A stretch of 62,618 nucleotides of DNA from an uncultured Bacilli bacterium. GTDB taxonomy: Bacteria; Bacillota_I; Bacilli_A; RF39; UBA660. The DNA lies in assembly GCA_934130485.1 (NCBI GenBank), contig CAKOYE010000002.1, forward strand, positions 1 to 62,618, in the 5' to 3' direction. The notes below the pieces were generated by a model. It did not search any database. It was not told the DNA's origin and worked only from the letters and a program-made list of their open reading frames with translations. The translations under genes and the position numbers were made by a program. Positions 41,499 to 51,088 of the stretch are shown piece by piece; within the stretch, counting starts at the first letter, position 1, and each line of letters opens with the position of its first letter.

Positions 41499-42104
41499 CT
41501 ATTTTATTTTTCTTTTTTTATAGTATTCTTCAAGAGTTAAATCTTCCTCATATAATTTTCTCGCCATCTCTTTTCCAACATATCTAATATGCCATGGTTC
41601 ATATTGCATTCCTGTAACTTCTTGCTTATGTTTTGGGTATCTTAATATAAATCCAAAATTATGAAGAATACTATGAATATATTTTGTTTCAGGATTATCA
41701 TCGCTACAAATACCTGCCCAATCATCATTTTTAAAATAATCACAATCTATAGCAAGTCCTGTATGATGTTCTGAGTATCCTGGAAGACACATTCTTCTTT
41801 TTGTTAATTCTAAACCATTTCTTTTTAGAAATGAATTATATTTATATTGTTGATTTTCTAATGATAAAAATCCTGAACATATATCAAATTCTATACCTTG
41901 ATTTACTAAAAACTGTTTTAGTTGATACCAAGATTTAGCTGTTTCTTTTTCTAAAAAAATTCTTTTATCCACGATATTATGACTCTCAAATATATCATCA
42001 TTATCACGAGTAAATTCTATTTCTACTAAAGATGGTTCAATAACTTCTTTTAAATATTTTATATCTATAGGATTTTCTTTATTAATTAATATTTCATAAT
42101 TCAT
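41499..42104 (-). CDS. VanY-family D-Ala-D-Ala carboxypeptidase-like protein
   Basis: 201 residues from ATG 42104, set by AGGTGAT; a GTG 9 nt earlier is possible. MEROPS M15B motifs: SGFLSLENQQ, GYSEHHTGLAIDC (SxHxxGxAxD zinc ligands) and MQYEPWHIRYVG (ExWHxR). Enzymes of this family trim the terminal D-Ala of peptidoglycan stems. No signal peptide or anchor is visible here, unlike typical VanY, so either it is exported otherwise or acts on internal precursors. Follows the transglutaminase-S41 gene. Confidence 0.85.
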   Translation of the reverse strand: MNYEILINKENPIDIKYLKEVIEPSLVEIEFTRDNDDIFESHNIVDKRIFLEKETAKSWYQLKQFLVNQGIEFDICSGFLSLENQQYKYNSFLKRNGLELTKRRMCLPGYSEHHTGLAIDCDYFKNDDWAGICSDDNPETKYIHSILHNFGFILRYPKHKQEVTGMQYEPWHIRYVGKEMARKLYEEDLTLEEYYKKRKIK

Positions 42105-42122
42105 TTTTATCACCTACATATA

Positions 42123-44330
42123 CTATCTTAAATTAGTTTTATTTAATTCTTTTATATCAAATTGATTTACATATTCATTTAATTCTTTAAAAGTTAAATG
42201 ATTAGGTATATCATCAATTTCAGTAAGCTGTCTTTCATTTTTATTCCATTTACTTGTTATCCAATTTAATGCTTCTTCGATAGAATCATATTTATGGATA
42301 CCTTTGATTGGTGTCATAGAATGTTCAAAATGATACCAATAACCATCTTTCTTAAATAGAACAAAACAATGCATCTTTACAGTTTGATCAAAATTTTCTT
42401 CTGTTTCATATGCTCTATGGCAATATAATTTAGTTTCATATCCAAGCCTATCAAGACAAAATTTAATTAGTTTAGCATCCTCAGCACATGTTACAAGTCC
42501 TGTCTCAAATATTTCTTCTATAGTACTTGTCCTATAATTTTCTCTAACATGATTTAAAGTATTAATATATTTTTTTCCGGTTTTATCTACCCAACCGTAA
42601 GAAATATTTTTATCTAAAAACTCCATCAATTCTTCTGGTGTTTTAATTTTAAGAAATTGTTCTTTTCTATCATCTTTCATTCTTGTGTTTAAAAATAGTA
42701 ATGCTGAATCAAGTTGTCTATCATATTCGTTCTTATAATCTTCTATACTATTTTCAACATAGTAATCTGGTTTAAATATTTGTGGTTCAAAATAAATTTG
42801 GTTTTCGGGATTATTTTTGAACTTAATAAATTCTTCTTTTTCTTTTACTTGACTCATTGCTTTTGTTTCTTCATCATAATAAAAGTATTTATGTGCTACT
42901 GGTAGTATATATTTAGATATTGTTTGTCTTGATACATTTCCAAAACAATTTAAAGTTGTCCCTATTTCAGTTCCTATAAAAATACTTCCTATATTTTTCA
43001 AGTCAATAAGTGCCCATCTTCCTCCTGAGAATATATAGTTATTAGTTAATGTTACTATTTTTTTACCTTTTAAGAATTCTATTAATGGTTTTATATAATC
43101 TGCATTTCCACCCATATTTCCTCTTAAATCAATAACAAAATTATCAATATTTTTTTCTTCCGATATTTGTTTTATTTCATTAACTAAGTCTAACATTTGA
43201 CCAACGTACTCTTCACTACATGAATTATATACTATGTATATTGCATTATCCATTACTTCATATGAATAATTTCTTTTCATTTTATTTATATCTATTAGAT
43301 CTTTATTTTGTTTTTTTAATTTTCTTTTTATTATATGATTATCAATTAATATTTCATATTCAAACTCGCTTATATTACTATCTATTGATGGTAATGATTT
43401 TAGTTTTACTCCATTATATAGTATTGTTTCTATTTTAATTTGTAAAAAGCCGTCTGTTGAGTATGCAGTCATATTTTTAATTTCCTCAATCAATTTTTCT
43501 ATTTCAATATTATTAATTTTTAATATTTGACCATATAATAAATCTCTATTATCTTCATCTGTTCTTATGATATATAATTTATTATCTATATATTTTAATC
43601 TGATTGGTAAATTAAAATCAGCATCATTCCATATTAAATATGTATGTGAGTCAAATCTTCCAAATATTTTCTTTACAATTACATTTACAATATAATATAA
43701 GTCATATTTATCTTTTAATTCGTATTTAGCTAATAATTCTTCAACATAATTATTTAATTCTTCTTTTGTTATATTAAAGTACATATCTATATGTTTTTCC
43801 TCAATAATTGAAAGTATTTTTTCTAATTCTTTTTTATATCTATATTTATCCATTTCTTCATAACTAATATGATATGGATATTTGATTTGTTCAAATATTT
43901 CTATTTTATTTAGTTCTTGTTCTGTTATATCATTTTGAACAATAAATTTATGTTTAATGTCTTCTATTAATTCTTCATATGTATTATATTCATGAATTCC
44001 TCTTTCATCATACCAAGCGTTTTCAAACCAATAATATTTATCATTTTCTTTATAAATTAAGAATTGGTGTCCAGGTGCAGAATCTTCTCTTTCTATTTGT
44101 ATCACCATTACTTTATGTTCATAATTATTTTTAGAAAACCAATCTCTTTCAAATTCGGATTGGTCAACACAAATTCCTTTTTTATACTTTAATACTTCTC
44201 CTGGTGACATTAGGGAATAGTTTTCATACATATCTTCTGTGAATTCTTCATGAAAATCACCTTGTTTATCCATCCATGAATATTCAAACTGACTCATAAA
44301 TTCCAACAATTTCTGTGGTGTTTTTATCAT
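42123..44330 (-). CDS. Transglutaminase-S41 peptidase-transglutaminase three-domain protein
   Basis: 735 residues from ATG 44330 (MIKTPQKLLE) behind GGAGGTATACT. N-terminal transglutaminase-like domain (about 1-150): Cys in KYKKGICVDQSEFE, His in SAPGHQFLIY, FENAW. Central S41 domain (about 165-540) with FVIDLRGNMGGNADY and NNYIFSGGRWALIDL, where the nucleophile Ser is expected. C-terminal transglutaminase-like domain (about 560-720): Cys in TGLVTCAEDAKLIK, His in KMHCFVLFKKDGY, HFEHS. Both outer domains share a start (TPEELMEFL / TPQKLLEFM), so one probably arose by duplication. No signal peptide. Substrate unknown; a peptide processing or crosslinking role is inference. Confidence 0.8.
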   Translation of the reverse strand: MIKTPQKLLEFMSQFEYSWMDKQGDFHEEFTEDMYENYSLMSPGEVLKYKKGICVDQSEFERDWFSKNNYEHKVMVIQIEREDSAPGHQFLIYKENDKYYWFENAWYDERGIHEYNTYEELIEDIKHKFIVQNDITEQELNKIEIFEQIKYPYHISYEEMDKYRYKKELEKILSIIEEKHIDMYFNITKEELNNYVEELLAKYELKDKYDLYYIVNVIVKKIFGRFDSHTYLIWNDADFNLPIRLKYIDNKLYIIRTDEDNRDLLYGQILKINNIEIEKLIEEIKNMTAYSTDGFLQIKIETILYNGVKLKSLPSIDSNISEFEYEILIDNHIIKRKLKKQNKDLIDINKMKRNYSYEVMDNAIYIVYNSCSEEYVGQMLDLVNEIKQISEEKNIDNFVIDLRGNMGGNADYIKPLIEFLKGKKIVTLTNNYIFSGGRWALIDLKNIGSIFIGTEIGTTLNCFGNVSRQTISKYILPVAHKYFYYDEETKAMSQVKEKEEFIKFKNNPENQIYFEPQIFKPDYYVENSIEDYKNEYDRQLDSALLFLNTRMKDDRKEQFLKIKTPEELMEFLDKNISYGWVDKTGKKYINTLNHVRENYRTSTIEEIFETGLVTCAEDAKLIKFCLDRLGYETKLYCHRAYETEENFDQTVKMHCFVLFKKDGYWYHFEHSMTPIKGIHKYDSIEEALNWITSKWNKNERQLTEIDDIPNHLTFKELNEYVNQFDIKELNKTNLR

Positions 44331-44358
44331 AGTATACCTCCAACATTTATATACCATT

Positions 44359-44388
44359 ATTATATCACGTATAATACTGATTAGTAAA
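44359..44388 (-). promoter_or_regulatory. Outward promoter at the R2 edge
   Basis: TTTACT (44388-44383), 18-bp spacer, TATAAT (44364-44359) on the minus strand, leading into the transglutaminase-S41 gene. Confidence 0.55.
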
Positions 44389-44437
44389 TGAATTAGATTT
44401 AAGAAATTTGATTATTTCTTCATTTACTATATAATAT

Positions 44438-44469
44438 TTTTACATTCATTTTATAAAATGAATGTAAAA
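44438..44469. repeat. 32-bp perfect palindrome, R2 copy
   Basis: Same palindrome as 35206-35241, shortened by one substitution. Confidence 0.75.
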
Positions 44470-44639
44470 TTCACGATTGAGTTTATGCAGATTATACCAG
44501 GGGTTATAAGATCCATTTTTATGACGGCTTAGCTCTTTTTTTTATTGTTCTAGTTTTAGAATGTGAGGATTTAGTCCTATATAACATGCGTGATGAGAAA
44601 ATATGAAGTACAAAAGAATTCAATCGTTTGAAAAGAAGT

Positions 44640-45347
44640 ATGCTTTTAGCTATAGATGTAGCTAAAGGTAAAAGTATGGTAACTTTAATTAGTTCTAGTG
44701 GTGAAGTTCTAATTAATCCATATGAAATTAATCATTCTATTAATGATTTTTCTAATTTACTTAATAGAATTAATAATCTAAAATTAGAAAATATTTCTGT
44801 AATAATAGAATCAACAGGCATATATCATAAACCTATAGAAAGATTCTTTTTAGAAAATAATTTTAAAGTTTATACAATAAATGCTTTATCTTTTATAAGC
44901 AATTATCCACATGCAAATATAATTTCTAATACAAGAATAGATTGCTTACAAAACTATTTTAAAAATAATAACTTTAGGTATTGGAGAAGAAAAGCTACTT
45001 TAATTAAAGAAATAGCCAAATTATCTTATCCATCTGTATCAAAAAATGATGAACTTGTTGATATAAATAGATTTAATAACATTAAAGAAACAACTGCTTA
45101 CTGTGGACTCAATCCTTCAATTAAACAATCAGGTAAATCAATTGATATTCACGGTTCAATATCAAAATTTGGAAATAAATATATGAGAAAATTATTATTT
45201 ATCAGTTTCTTAAATATTGTTAGATTATCTTCTAAATGTCATATTGAAAATGATATTGAAATTTATTACAGAAAAAAACGTAATGAAGGTAAACATCATT
45301 ACGCCGCAATCATTGCTTGCACACTAAACTTCTACGTCAAATATTAG
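44640..45347 (+). CDS. Shortened IS110-family transposase, copy 2
   Basis: Protein sequence identical to copy 1 from MLLAIDVAKG to the end, with the same missing central part. Upstream of its ATG the ribosome binding site is weaker (AAAAGAAG instead of AGAGGAAG), one of the few R1/R2 differences. It shares DEDD-half and Tnp-half motifs and the lack of a KxDxxDA segment with copy 1. Flanked downstream by the same hairpin and hydrolase gene. Likely non-autonomous. Confidence 0.8.
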   Translation: MLLAIDVAKGKSMVTLISSSGEVLINPYEINHSINDFSNLLNRINNLKLENISVIIESTGIYHKPIERFFLENNFKVYTINALSFISNYPHANIISNTRIDCLQNYFKNNNFRYWRRKATLIKEIAKLSYPSVSKNDELVDINRFNNIKETTAYCGLNPSIKQSGKSIDIHGSISKFGNKYMRKLLFISFLNIVRLSSKCHIENDIEIYYRKKRNEGKHHYAAIIACTLNFYVKY

Positions 45348-45370
45348 CTTTGTGCAAACAATTAGATAAT

Positions 45371-45396
45371 TAGTAATCAACACCACTTGATTACTA
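45371..45396. other. Hairpin downstream of transposase copy 2
   Basis: Same 10-bp stem and CACCAC loop as 36143-36168. Confidence 0.55.
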
Positions 45397-45518
45397 CTAT
45401 AGTATATACTAAATAACACATTATTATCAAATTTTTTAAAAAATTGATAATTTCGTGTCTTTTTAGTGTGTCTATAATACCATAAAAATTTATAGTTGAC
45501 AAATCTTATTTTTTTATA

Positions 45519-46472
45519 TTAAATACTTCTTGATTTTAATTTTTCTTTTTCCTCTTTAAGAAGTTGTTTTACTTTATCATTAGCAGGAGTTGGATTATGA
45601 CCAAATTCTTTATATGATTCAAAAAATGCATTAACGCCCTCTTGATTATAAATTAATTGAAATTTTTCCCATCTATCCGGAATCATTTTCTTTCCAATAA
45701 ATTTATATAATTGTTCAGTTTCCTCTGGTTTTAAAAATGGTGAATCACATACTTTATCTTCTTGATATAAAGGATCATTTATATCTTGTAATCCCATATA
45801 ATAAAATTGCTTGATTTTCTTAAATTCTTCTATTTTTTCATTAGTAATTTCATCAACATTTCCACAACCTATAGGATAAAGAAGTTTTTCCCCATTTATT
45901 TCTTTTAAAGGTAAAATACCAGTCCCACTGCATGCACCTGATATTATTAATCTAACAATTTCTGGATGTAAAATTGAAAATCTATTTGCAAATTTTGCAG
46001 AAGCAGAAAAACCATCTATAATTATTTTTTCATCGACAATGCATCCTAATTCTTTTAATTTTGATTTACAATCATCTATCATACTCATTAATTGTAAATC
46101 GATTCTTTTTAATCCATATTTATTATATTCTAGTGATTTAGAAGTCAACATATGTGTATAAATTCCACCTAATTCTTCGTCATAAATTCTTGGAAAGCAA
46201 GGTGTCAAAATAGGAAAATTGGTTTCATTATTAAAATCAATAATTTTTCTATTCATGCATGCTTCAATTACATCTTCAACACCTTCCTTAATTGTGTTAC
46301 TTGATTTGTTAGCATTTGCTCCCTCAACTATTAAAATTGTACTACTATCTATATTACTAGGAATAAATAAAGTATATGGAAAATTAAACCCATTTGATTC
46401 ATTAGATTCAACTAAATATAAAGATCCAGATACATTAATACTTTTATAATCAATATCTTCTATTTTTTTCAT
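45519..46472 (-). CDS. Alpha/beta-hydrolase-like protein, copy 2
   Basis: 317 residues, identical to the product of 36291-37244: GFSAS nucleophile elbow, candidate Asp in GLQDIND and His in FGHNP. Same AAGGAG start site. Its presence in both repeats means two expressed copies unless one promoter is lost; the lack of any amino-acid change argues for recent duplication or gene conversion. Confidence 0.75.
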   Translation of the reverse strand: MKKIEDIDYKSINVSGSLYLVESNESNGFNFPYTLFIPSNIDSSTILIVEGANANKSSNTIKEGVEDVIEACMNRKIIDFNNETNFPILTPCFPRIYDEELGGIYTHMLTSKSLEYNKYGLKRIDLQLMSMIDDCKSKLKELGCIVDEKIIIDGFSASAKFANRFSILHPEIVRLIISGACSGTGILPLKEINGEKLLYPIGCGNVDEITNEKIEEFKKIKQFYYMGLQDINDPLYQEDKVCDSPFLKPEETEQLYKFIGKKMIPDRWEKFQLIYNQEGVNAFFESYKEFGHNPTPANDKVKQLLKEEKEKLKSRSI

Positions 46473-46608
46473 AAAAAATCTCCTTAATAATTTCTTTTAT
46501 TATACCACAATTTTAATAAAAAAATTAATTTAAATTACCAAGGTATTTTGCTTTTAATTTGTTAATTCTCAAAAATTTGTATTTTTTTAATATTTATTAT
46601 TAATAAGA

Positions 46609-47310
46609 TTATTTTCTACTATAGTTATTTGTGTTTTCTTCAACTAAATCACTTTTTATTCCATATTTATAATTATAATAATTTATAGATTTATTTAATA
46701 AATTTTCTTTAATAACTTTTAGTTCTATTTTTTCTCTTAATAATACAATAAAGTTGTTTTTACCTAATGTTTCAATTAAATAGTTAACCATTAAATATGC
46801 ATAATCGTAACTATCATAACTATGCATACCAAATTCATTTTCGATTTCACTTTGACTGGGAATTGGATTATTATTTATATAGTTATCTAACAGACATTTA
46901 ACACCTTTAGAATATGTACCATCTAAATATTTTGCAATACCTTCACTTAGCCATTCTGGTAAATATCCAAATAAATTATATTGTACAGCGTGTATTAATT
47001 CATGATAAATAACATTTTTATATTCTTCTTTAGACCATTCTTGTAGGCTAGGATTATCTTTTGGTTCAAAAAAATTTAAAGAATTGTCCTCATCTTTAAA
47101 ACAAGCACACATATAATCAGGAAAATCTTTAAATCCCCTATTTTTTAATCCATCTATTAAAGATTCAATACTATCATATATGTATATAGTGCATTGTAAA
47201 TCAGTTTCTTTTGCATTAAAAAAATTAAATATTTTTTCTTTATTTTGATTTATAATTTTTTTAATTTCTTCTCCATAATTGGAATTGTTGTTTTGAATTA
47301 TATACTTCAT
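46609..47310 (-). CDS. HExxH metallopeptidase, copy 2 with a different N-terminus
   Basis: 233 residues. From IFNFFNAKETDLQ to the end it equals copy 1 (HELIH zinc motif, LSEGIAKYLDG). The first 24 residues (MKYIIQNNNSNYGEEIKKII) are homologous but clearly diverged from copy 1 (MNFIIENSKSDYKDIILKII), so both genes remain full length and the identity boundary falls in a conserved Phe-Phe segment. ATG follows AAAGGAATGAT. Best explained by recombination or conversion between older paralogues. Confidence 0.78.
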   Translation of the reverse strand: MKYIIQNNNSNYGEEIKKIINQNKEKIFNFFNAKETDLQCTIYIYDSIESLIDGLKNRGFKDFPDYMCACFKDEDNSLNFFEPKDNPSLQEWSKEEYKNVIYHELIHAVQYNLFGYLPEWLSEGIAKYLDGTYSKGVKCLLDNYINNNPIPSQSEIENEFGMHSYDSYDYAYLMVNYLIETLGKNNFIVLLREKIELKVIKENLLNKSINYYNYKYGIKSDLVEENTNNYSRK

Positions 47311-47385
47311 AAAAATATCATTCCTTTTAATTAGTTATATTTTATCATAAATTAAGCCTTTATGTATATTCTATTATACTATAAA

Positions 47386-47407
47386 AAAAAGCAAATTTTT
47401 GCTTTTT
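47386..47407 (-). terminator. Terminator of the second glycan block
   Basis: AAAAAGC, 8-nt loop, GCTTTTT on both strands, overlapping the stop at 47406. Confidence 0.65.
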
Positions 47408-49910
47408 ATTTATTTTTAGTTTTAAAAAATACATTTGCAAATTTTAAACTGAAATTTCTTAAATATATATTCTTTAAAGTAATTTTTTTTAAATACTTAT
47501 TTTTTTTGTAATTCGGAAAATTTTCACTAACTTTAGAAATTGCTAAGTTAACTCCTCTTTCAAATTCATCATTATCATTCATTTTAGATAAACTCTTAAC
47601 AAAAGTTGCAAATAAATATCTGGTACAAGAATATTCAAGTTCATCTCTATATTCATCAAACAGATTATTTGATTTATAATAATCGATAATTGAATTCCAA
47701 TCAGTTATATAATCATATACTCTTTTATCAAATGTTTTTGTAATTGCGCCTTCTCTTTGAACATAATTAATTAGCGCTTCATTAACTACACCAACACTTT
47801 TAATACTTGGTATTAAACGATATATAAATTCAACATCTTCAAACCAAATTCCTTTTTTAAATCTTATTCCATTATCAAACAAACTTTTTTTATAAATTTT
47901 ATTCCATACAGCTGGATAAAAATCTACCATCATTTTTTTTATGTCTTCCTTTTTAAATAAATCTTCATTTATTTTAGAAGAACAAAATTTCTTTTTTGTT
48001 TCATAATCATATAGTGTATCGCAAACTACAACATCAAAATTTTTGCTCACTGCTTTCTTATATAGTTTCTCATACATATCATAATTTACATAATCATCAC
48101 TATCTAAAAAAGCTATATATTCACCACTACATTTTTCAATTCCAAAGTTTCTGGCATCACTTAATCCACCATTTTCTTTAACATAACTTTTTATTAAGTT
48201 TGGATATTTAGTTTCGTATTTTTCAATAATTTTACTACTATTATCAGGGCTTCCATCATTTACTACAATAATTTCAATGTTTTTTAAAGTTTGATTTACC
48301 AAACTATTTAAACATTTATCTATATATTTTTCTACATTATAAACAGGAACTACAACACTTACTGCAATATTATCACATTTATTCAAATAAACCACATCCC
48401 AATCTTTTTTTGCATTCATATTATAAAGTAATTGACCACATATAAAACTTAGAAAAATATTTACACCAAAGAAATCAAATATATTACCACCTATAATTGC
48501 AATAGAAACTAATATTCCAATTGTCAATATATAGGTTACATTTTCTAGAGTTAATTTTTCTTTTAAATTAGTTAAAACTTTTATAATTGAATAAATTAAA
48601 ATAGCGTAATAAGGAATAATAAATAAGATTAATCCAAATATTCCTAAAGTATAAAAATGATATACAAAATCTCTTTCTAAGACAACACCATCATTAAAAT
48701 TTTGTGAATATCCATATCCTAAAATCATATCTAATTTGTTATTATTATGTTCATATATATGTTTATATAAATATAATTCAAAATCACGAGTATTATTTTG
48801 ATTTTTATATGATTCTTCAAAATAATTCATCCAAAATATTAAATAATCTTCATATAAATATTTATCAGGTGCTAAATCATCATTAATGGAAAAATATTTA
48901 TAATTTTCTTTAATAAATTTATTTATTTCTTCTTCCTCTTCTTTTGATACTCCTTTTTCAATTTTTTCTCTGTAATTATTAACTACAGTTAAAAGTTTAT
49001 TTTCGGTAGCATAATTAGCCTCACTTTCTGAGGTTTTTCTATCAGAAGAAAACATTATAGGTGCATTAATAAAAAATGGTATTAATAAAATTATTAATAA
49101 GATATTCAAAGTTAATGTCTTTGTGTTATCTATTTTAAGTTTAAATAAACTAGATAAAACTAGGTAAATAATTAACATAACAACTAATATAATTATTGTC
49201 ATATATGAAGAAATTCTAGTTCCAACTATTAACATAGAAATAAGAAATAAATAAATTATTAAAAATTTCTTTAAATTACTTTTTTTATAAAAACTATATA
49301 AAAGTATTGGTAAAATAAGACACATTAATCCTGATAATGGATTAGCATACCCAAATAATCCTTTAGTTGCTAGGTTATAGTAACCATTATCTATTTTAGA
49401 TAAGAACATCCAATCAAAAAAATTACCGTTTATAGATTGTGTTTGTGAATAACTAGGATACGAGATACCTAATAAGTTTGTAACAGTGATTATACTAGAT
49501 ATTATAAGTGCAACAATAAAAAATAATTTGCTTATTTTATTAAATTCAACTTTATAATTGTAACTAAACAAAATAAACATCATAGGTATTGCTAATCTGA
49601 TTAAATAAATAACTTCACTTGGTATAGAATATTTTCCCAAAATATTTATATAATTGTTATTAGCGTTTATTAAATGTAAGATAGAATATATAAAGAATAA
49701 AACAAAATATATGATTGGTAATTTAAGTCTTTTTTTGTTAAAAATAAATAACAAAAATAATATAGCAAAAAATATAAGTCTAATTATAGTTGGAATTGTA
49801 ACACCTAAAATTTCATAATCATAAAATACTTTTATATCAAGTATTGGCTGAATTAATAAAAATATAAATGTTAACTTTATAATGAAATCATTTGTTACTA
49901 CTTTTTTCAT
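47406..49910 (-). CDS. O-antigen polymerase/ligase-like protein fused to a GT2 glycosyltransferase
   Basis: 834 residues. Residues about 1-500 hold some twelve membrane helices with a large external loop (about 285-395), as in Wzy/WaaL-type polymerases or ligases (GLFGYANPLSGLMCLILPIL region). Residues about 520-834 are a GT2 domain: VSVVVPVYNVEKYIDKCLNS, VVNDGSPDNSS, GGLSDARNFGIEK, FLDSDDYV. The two are usually separate proteins, so this is a polymerase-transferase fusion. ATG follows TTAGGTGATTT. The GT2 half resembles 51089-52045 (SLVNQTLKN/SLVNQTFDN). Last gene of the block. Confidence 0.82.
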   Translation of the reverse strand: MKKVVTNDFIIKLTFIFLLIQPILDIKVFYDYEILGVTIPTIIRLIFFAILFLLFIFNKKRLKLPIIYFVLFFIYSILHLINANNNYINILGKYSIPSEVIYLIRLAIPMMFILFSYNYKVEFNKISKLFFIVALIISSIITVTNLLGISYPSYSQTQSINGNFFDWMFLSKIDNGYYNLATKGLFGYANPLSGLMCLILPILLYSFYKKSNLKKFLIIYLFLISMLIVGTRISSYMTIIILVVMLIIYLVLSSLFKLKIDNTKTLTLNILLIILLIPFFINAPIMFSSDRKTSESEANYATENKLLTVVNNYREKIEKGVSKEEEEEINKFIKENYKYFSINDDLAPDKYLYEDYLIFWMNYFEESYKNQNNTRDFELYLYKHIYEHNNNKLDMILGYGYSQNFNDGVVLERDFVYHFYTLGIFGLILFIIPYYAILIYSIIKVLTNLKEKLTLENVTYILTIGILVSIAIIGGNIFDFFGVNIFLSFICGQLLYNMNAKKDWDVVYLNKCDNIAVSVVVPVYNVEKYIDKCLNSLVNQTLKNIEIIVVNDGSPDNSSKIIEKYETKYPNLIKSYVKENGGLSDARNFGIEKCSGEYIAFLDSDDYVNYDMYEKLYKKAVSKNFDVVVCDTLYDYETKKKFCSSKINEDLFKKEDIKKMMVDFYPAVWNKIYKKSLFDNGIRFKKGIWFEDVEFIYRLIPSIKSVGVVNEALINYVQREGAITKTFDKRVYDYITDWNSIIDYYKSNNLFDEYRDELEYSCTRYLFATFVKSLSKMNDNDEFERGVNLAISKVSENFPNYKKNKYLKKITLKNIYLRNFSLKFANVFFKTKNK

Positions 49911-49917
49911 AAATCAC

Positions 49918-51081
49918 CTAATCTAATATTTGTTTAATTTTATTTAATTGCTCATTATTATCATAAAAATAATTAGTTAAATTATTCTTATATTTTTTTA
50001 ATATTTCCTTATTTTCAATTATTTTTTTTAAACCTGAATATAATCCATCTAAACTATTTTCAACTATTAATCCATTATAATCGTTTGAAATTAATTTATC
50101 TGTAGCTGAATTTAACGTAGCAAGAACAGGAACACCTAAGGTAAGTGATTCTACTATAACAAGACCAAATGGTTCATAAATAGATGATAAAATGAATAAA
50201 TCAGAATTTTTTATGTATTTGTAAGGATTCATTACACTACCCATTAAAAATATATCATTTGTTAATTCTAAGTCAGAAATTTTTTGATTTAATGTTTCAA
50301 AAAGAGGTCCATCACCATATATTCTTAACTTAACATTATCAAATATTCCATCACTTTTAAGTTTGTAAATTGTGTCAATTAGTCTATCATAACCCTTCAT
50401 TTCATGAAGTCTTCCAACAGAAACAAGGTTTAATTCATTGCTATTTAGTAAAACGTTACTTTCTTCTTTTGATAATTCAATTATTTTTTCTCCGTTAACA
50501 ACATTATAAATAACAATCACTTTATCATCTAAGTGATATATGTCATTAAAGCATTTTTTTACATTATCTGATACTGCAACAATTTTATCAAATGTAGGTA
50601 AAATTCTCTTGAATAATTTATCATATTTTCCATTAGGATTTGTCTTTTTATATTCATAATGTAACCAGTGAATTTTTCTTTTACTATCACCAAAAGCGGT
50701 AAATAAGGCAGTAAATCCATCTTTAAAAGCTATTTCAACATCATATTTTTTTGTTAATATTTTTTTTCTTTCTTTTTTTATGACATTTTCAATATGACCT
50801 GTTTTCATATCTAATACTACCTTGATTTTCTTTAATAACAATTTTATACTTTTTTTCTTTATTATTTCCTTCATAGTATAATCAATTGCTTCAAAATAAG
50901 AAGAACCATAAATAATATTAATACCACTAGGTAGATTTTTAAACATTTCGCCATTATTATGTAAAACTAATAGATCGATATTATAATTGCTAATATCCAT
51001 TAATGAAATAATAGTTTCAAATAAAACTGATACTCCACCCATTCTTTTTTCATCAACAACAAATAAAATATTTTTTTTCAC
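49918..51081 (-). CDS. GT4 glycosyltransferase
   Basis: 387 residues starting with GTG at 51081 behind AAAAGGATAGTG. N-terminal RMGGVSVLFETII, C-terminal VSVGRLHEMKGYDRLIDTI, IYGDGPLFETL, LMGSVMNPYKYI and SSIYEPFGLVIVESLTLGVP, the retaining GT4 E-x7-E site. Glycogen-synthase-like GT-B fold at the inner membrane face. Cotranscribed with the fusion gene 7 nt downstream. Confidence 0.88.
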   Translation of the reverse strand: MKKNILFVVDEKRMGGVSVLFETIISLMDISNYNIDLLVLHNNGEMFKNLPSGINIIYGSSYFEAIDYTMKEIIKKKSIKLLLKKIKVVLDMKTGHIENVIKKERKKILTKKYDVEIAFKDGFTALFTAFGDSKRKIHWLHYEYKKTNPNGKYDKLFKRILPTFDKIVAVSDNVKKCFNDIYHLDDKVIVIYNVVNGEKIIELSKEESNVLLNSNELNLVSVGRLHEMKGYDRLIDTIYKLKSDGIFDNVKLRIYGDGPLFETLNQKISDLELTNDIFLMGSVMNPYKYIKNSDLFILSSIYEPFGLVIVESLTLGVPVLATLNSATDKLISNDYNGLIVENSLDGLYSGLKKIIENKEILKKYKNNLTNYFYDNNEQLNKIKQILD

Positions 51082-51088
51082 TATATCA

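Larger units (their letters stand above)
44366..47233. repeat. Long direct repeat R2 (2.87 kb)
   Basis: Second copy of R1, offset 9230 bp at the left end and 9228 bp after a 2-nt indel in a T run. Same gene content and orientation. Confidence 0.92.
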
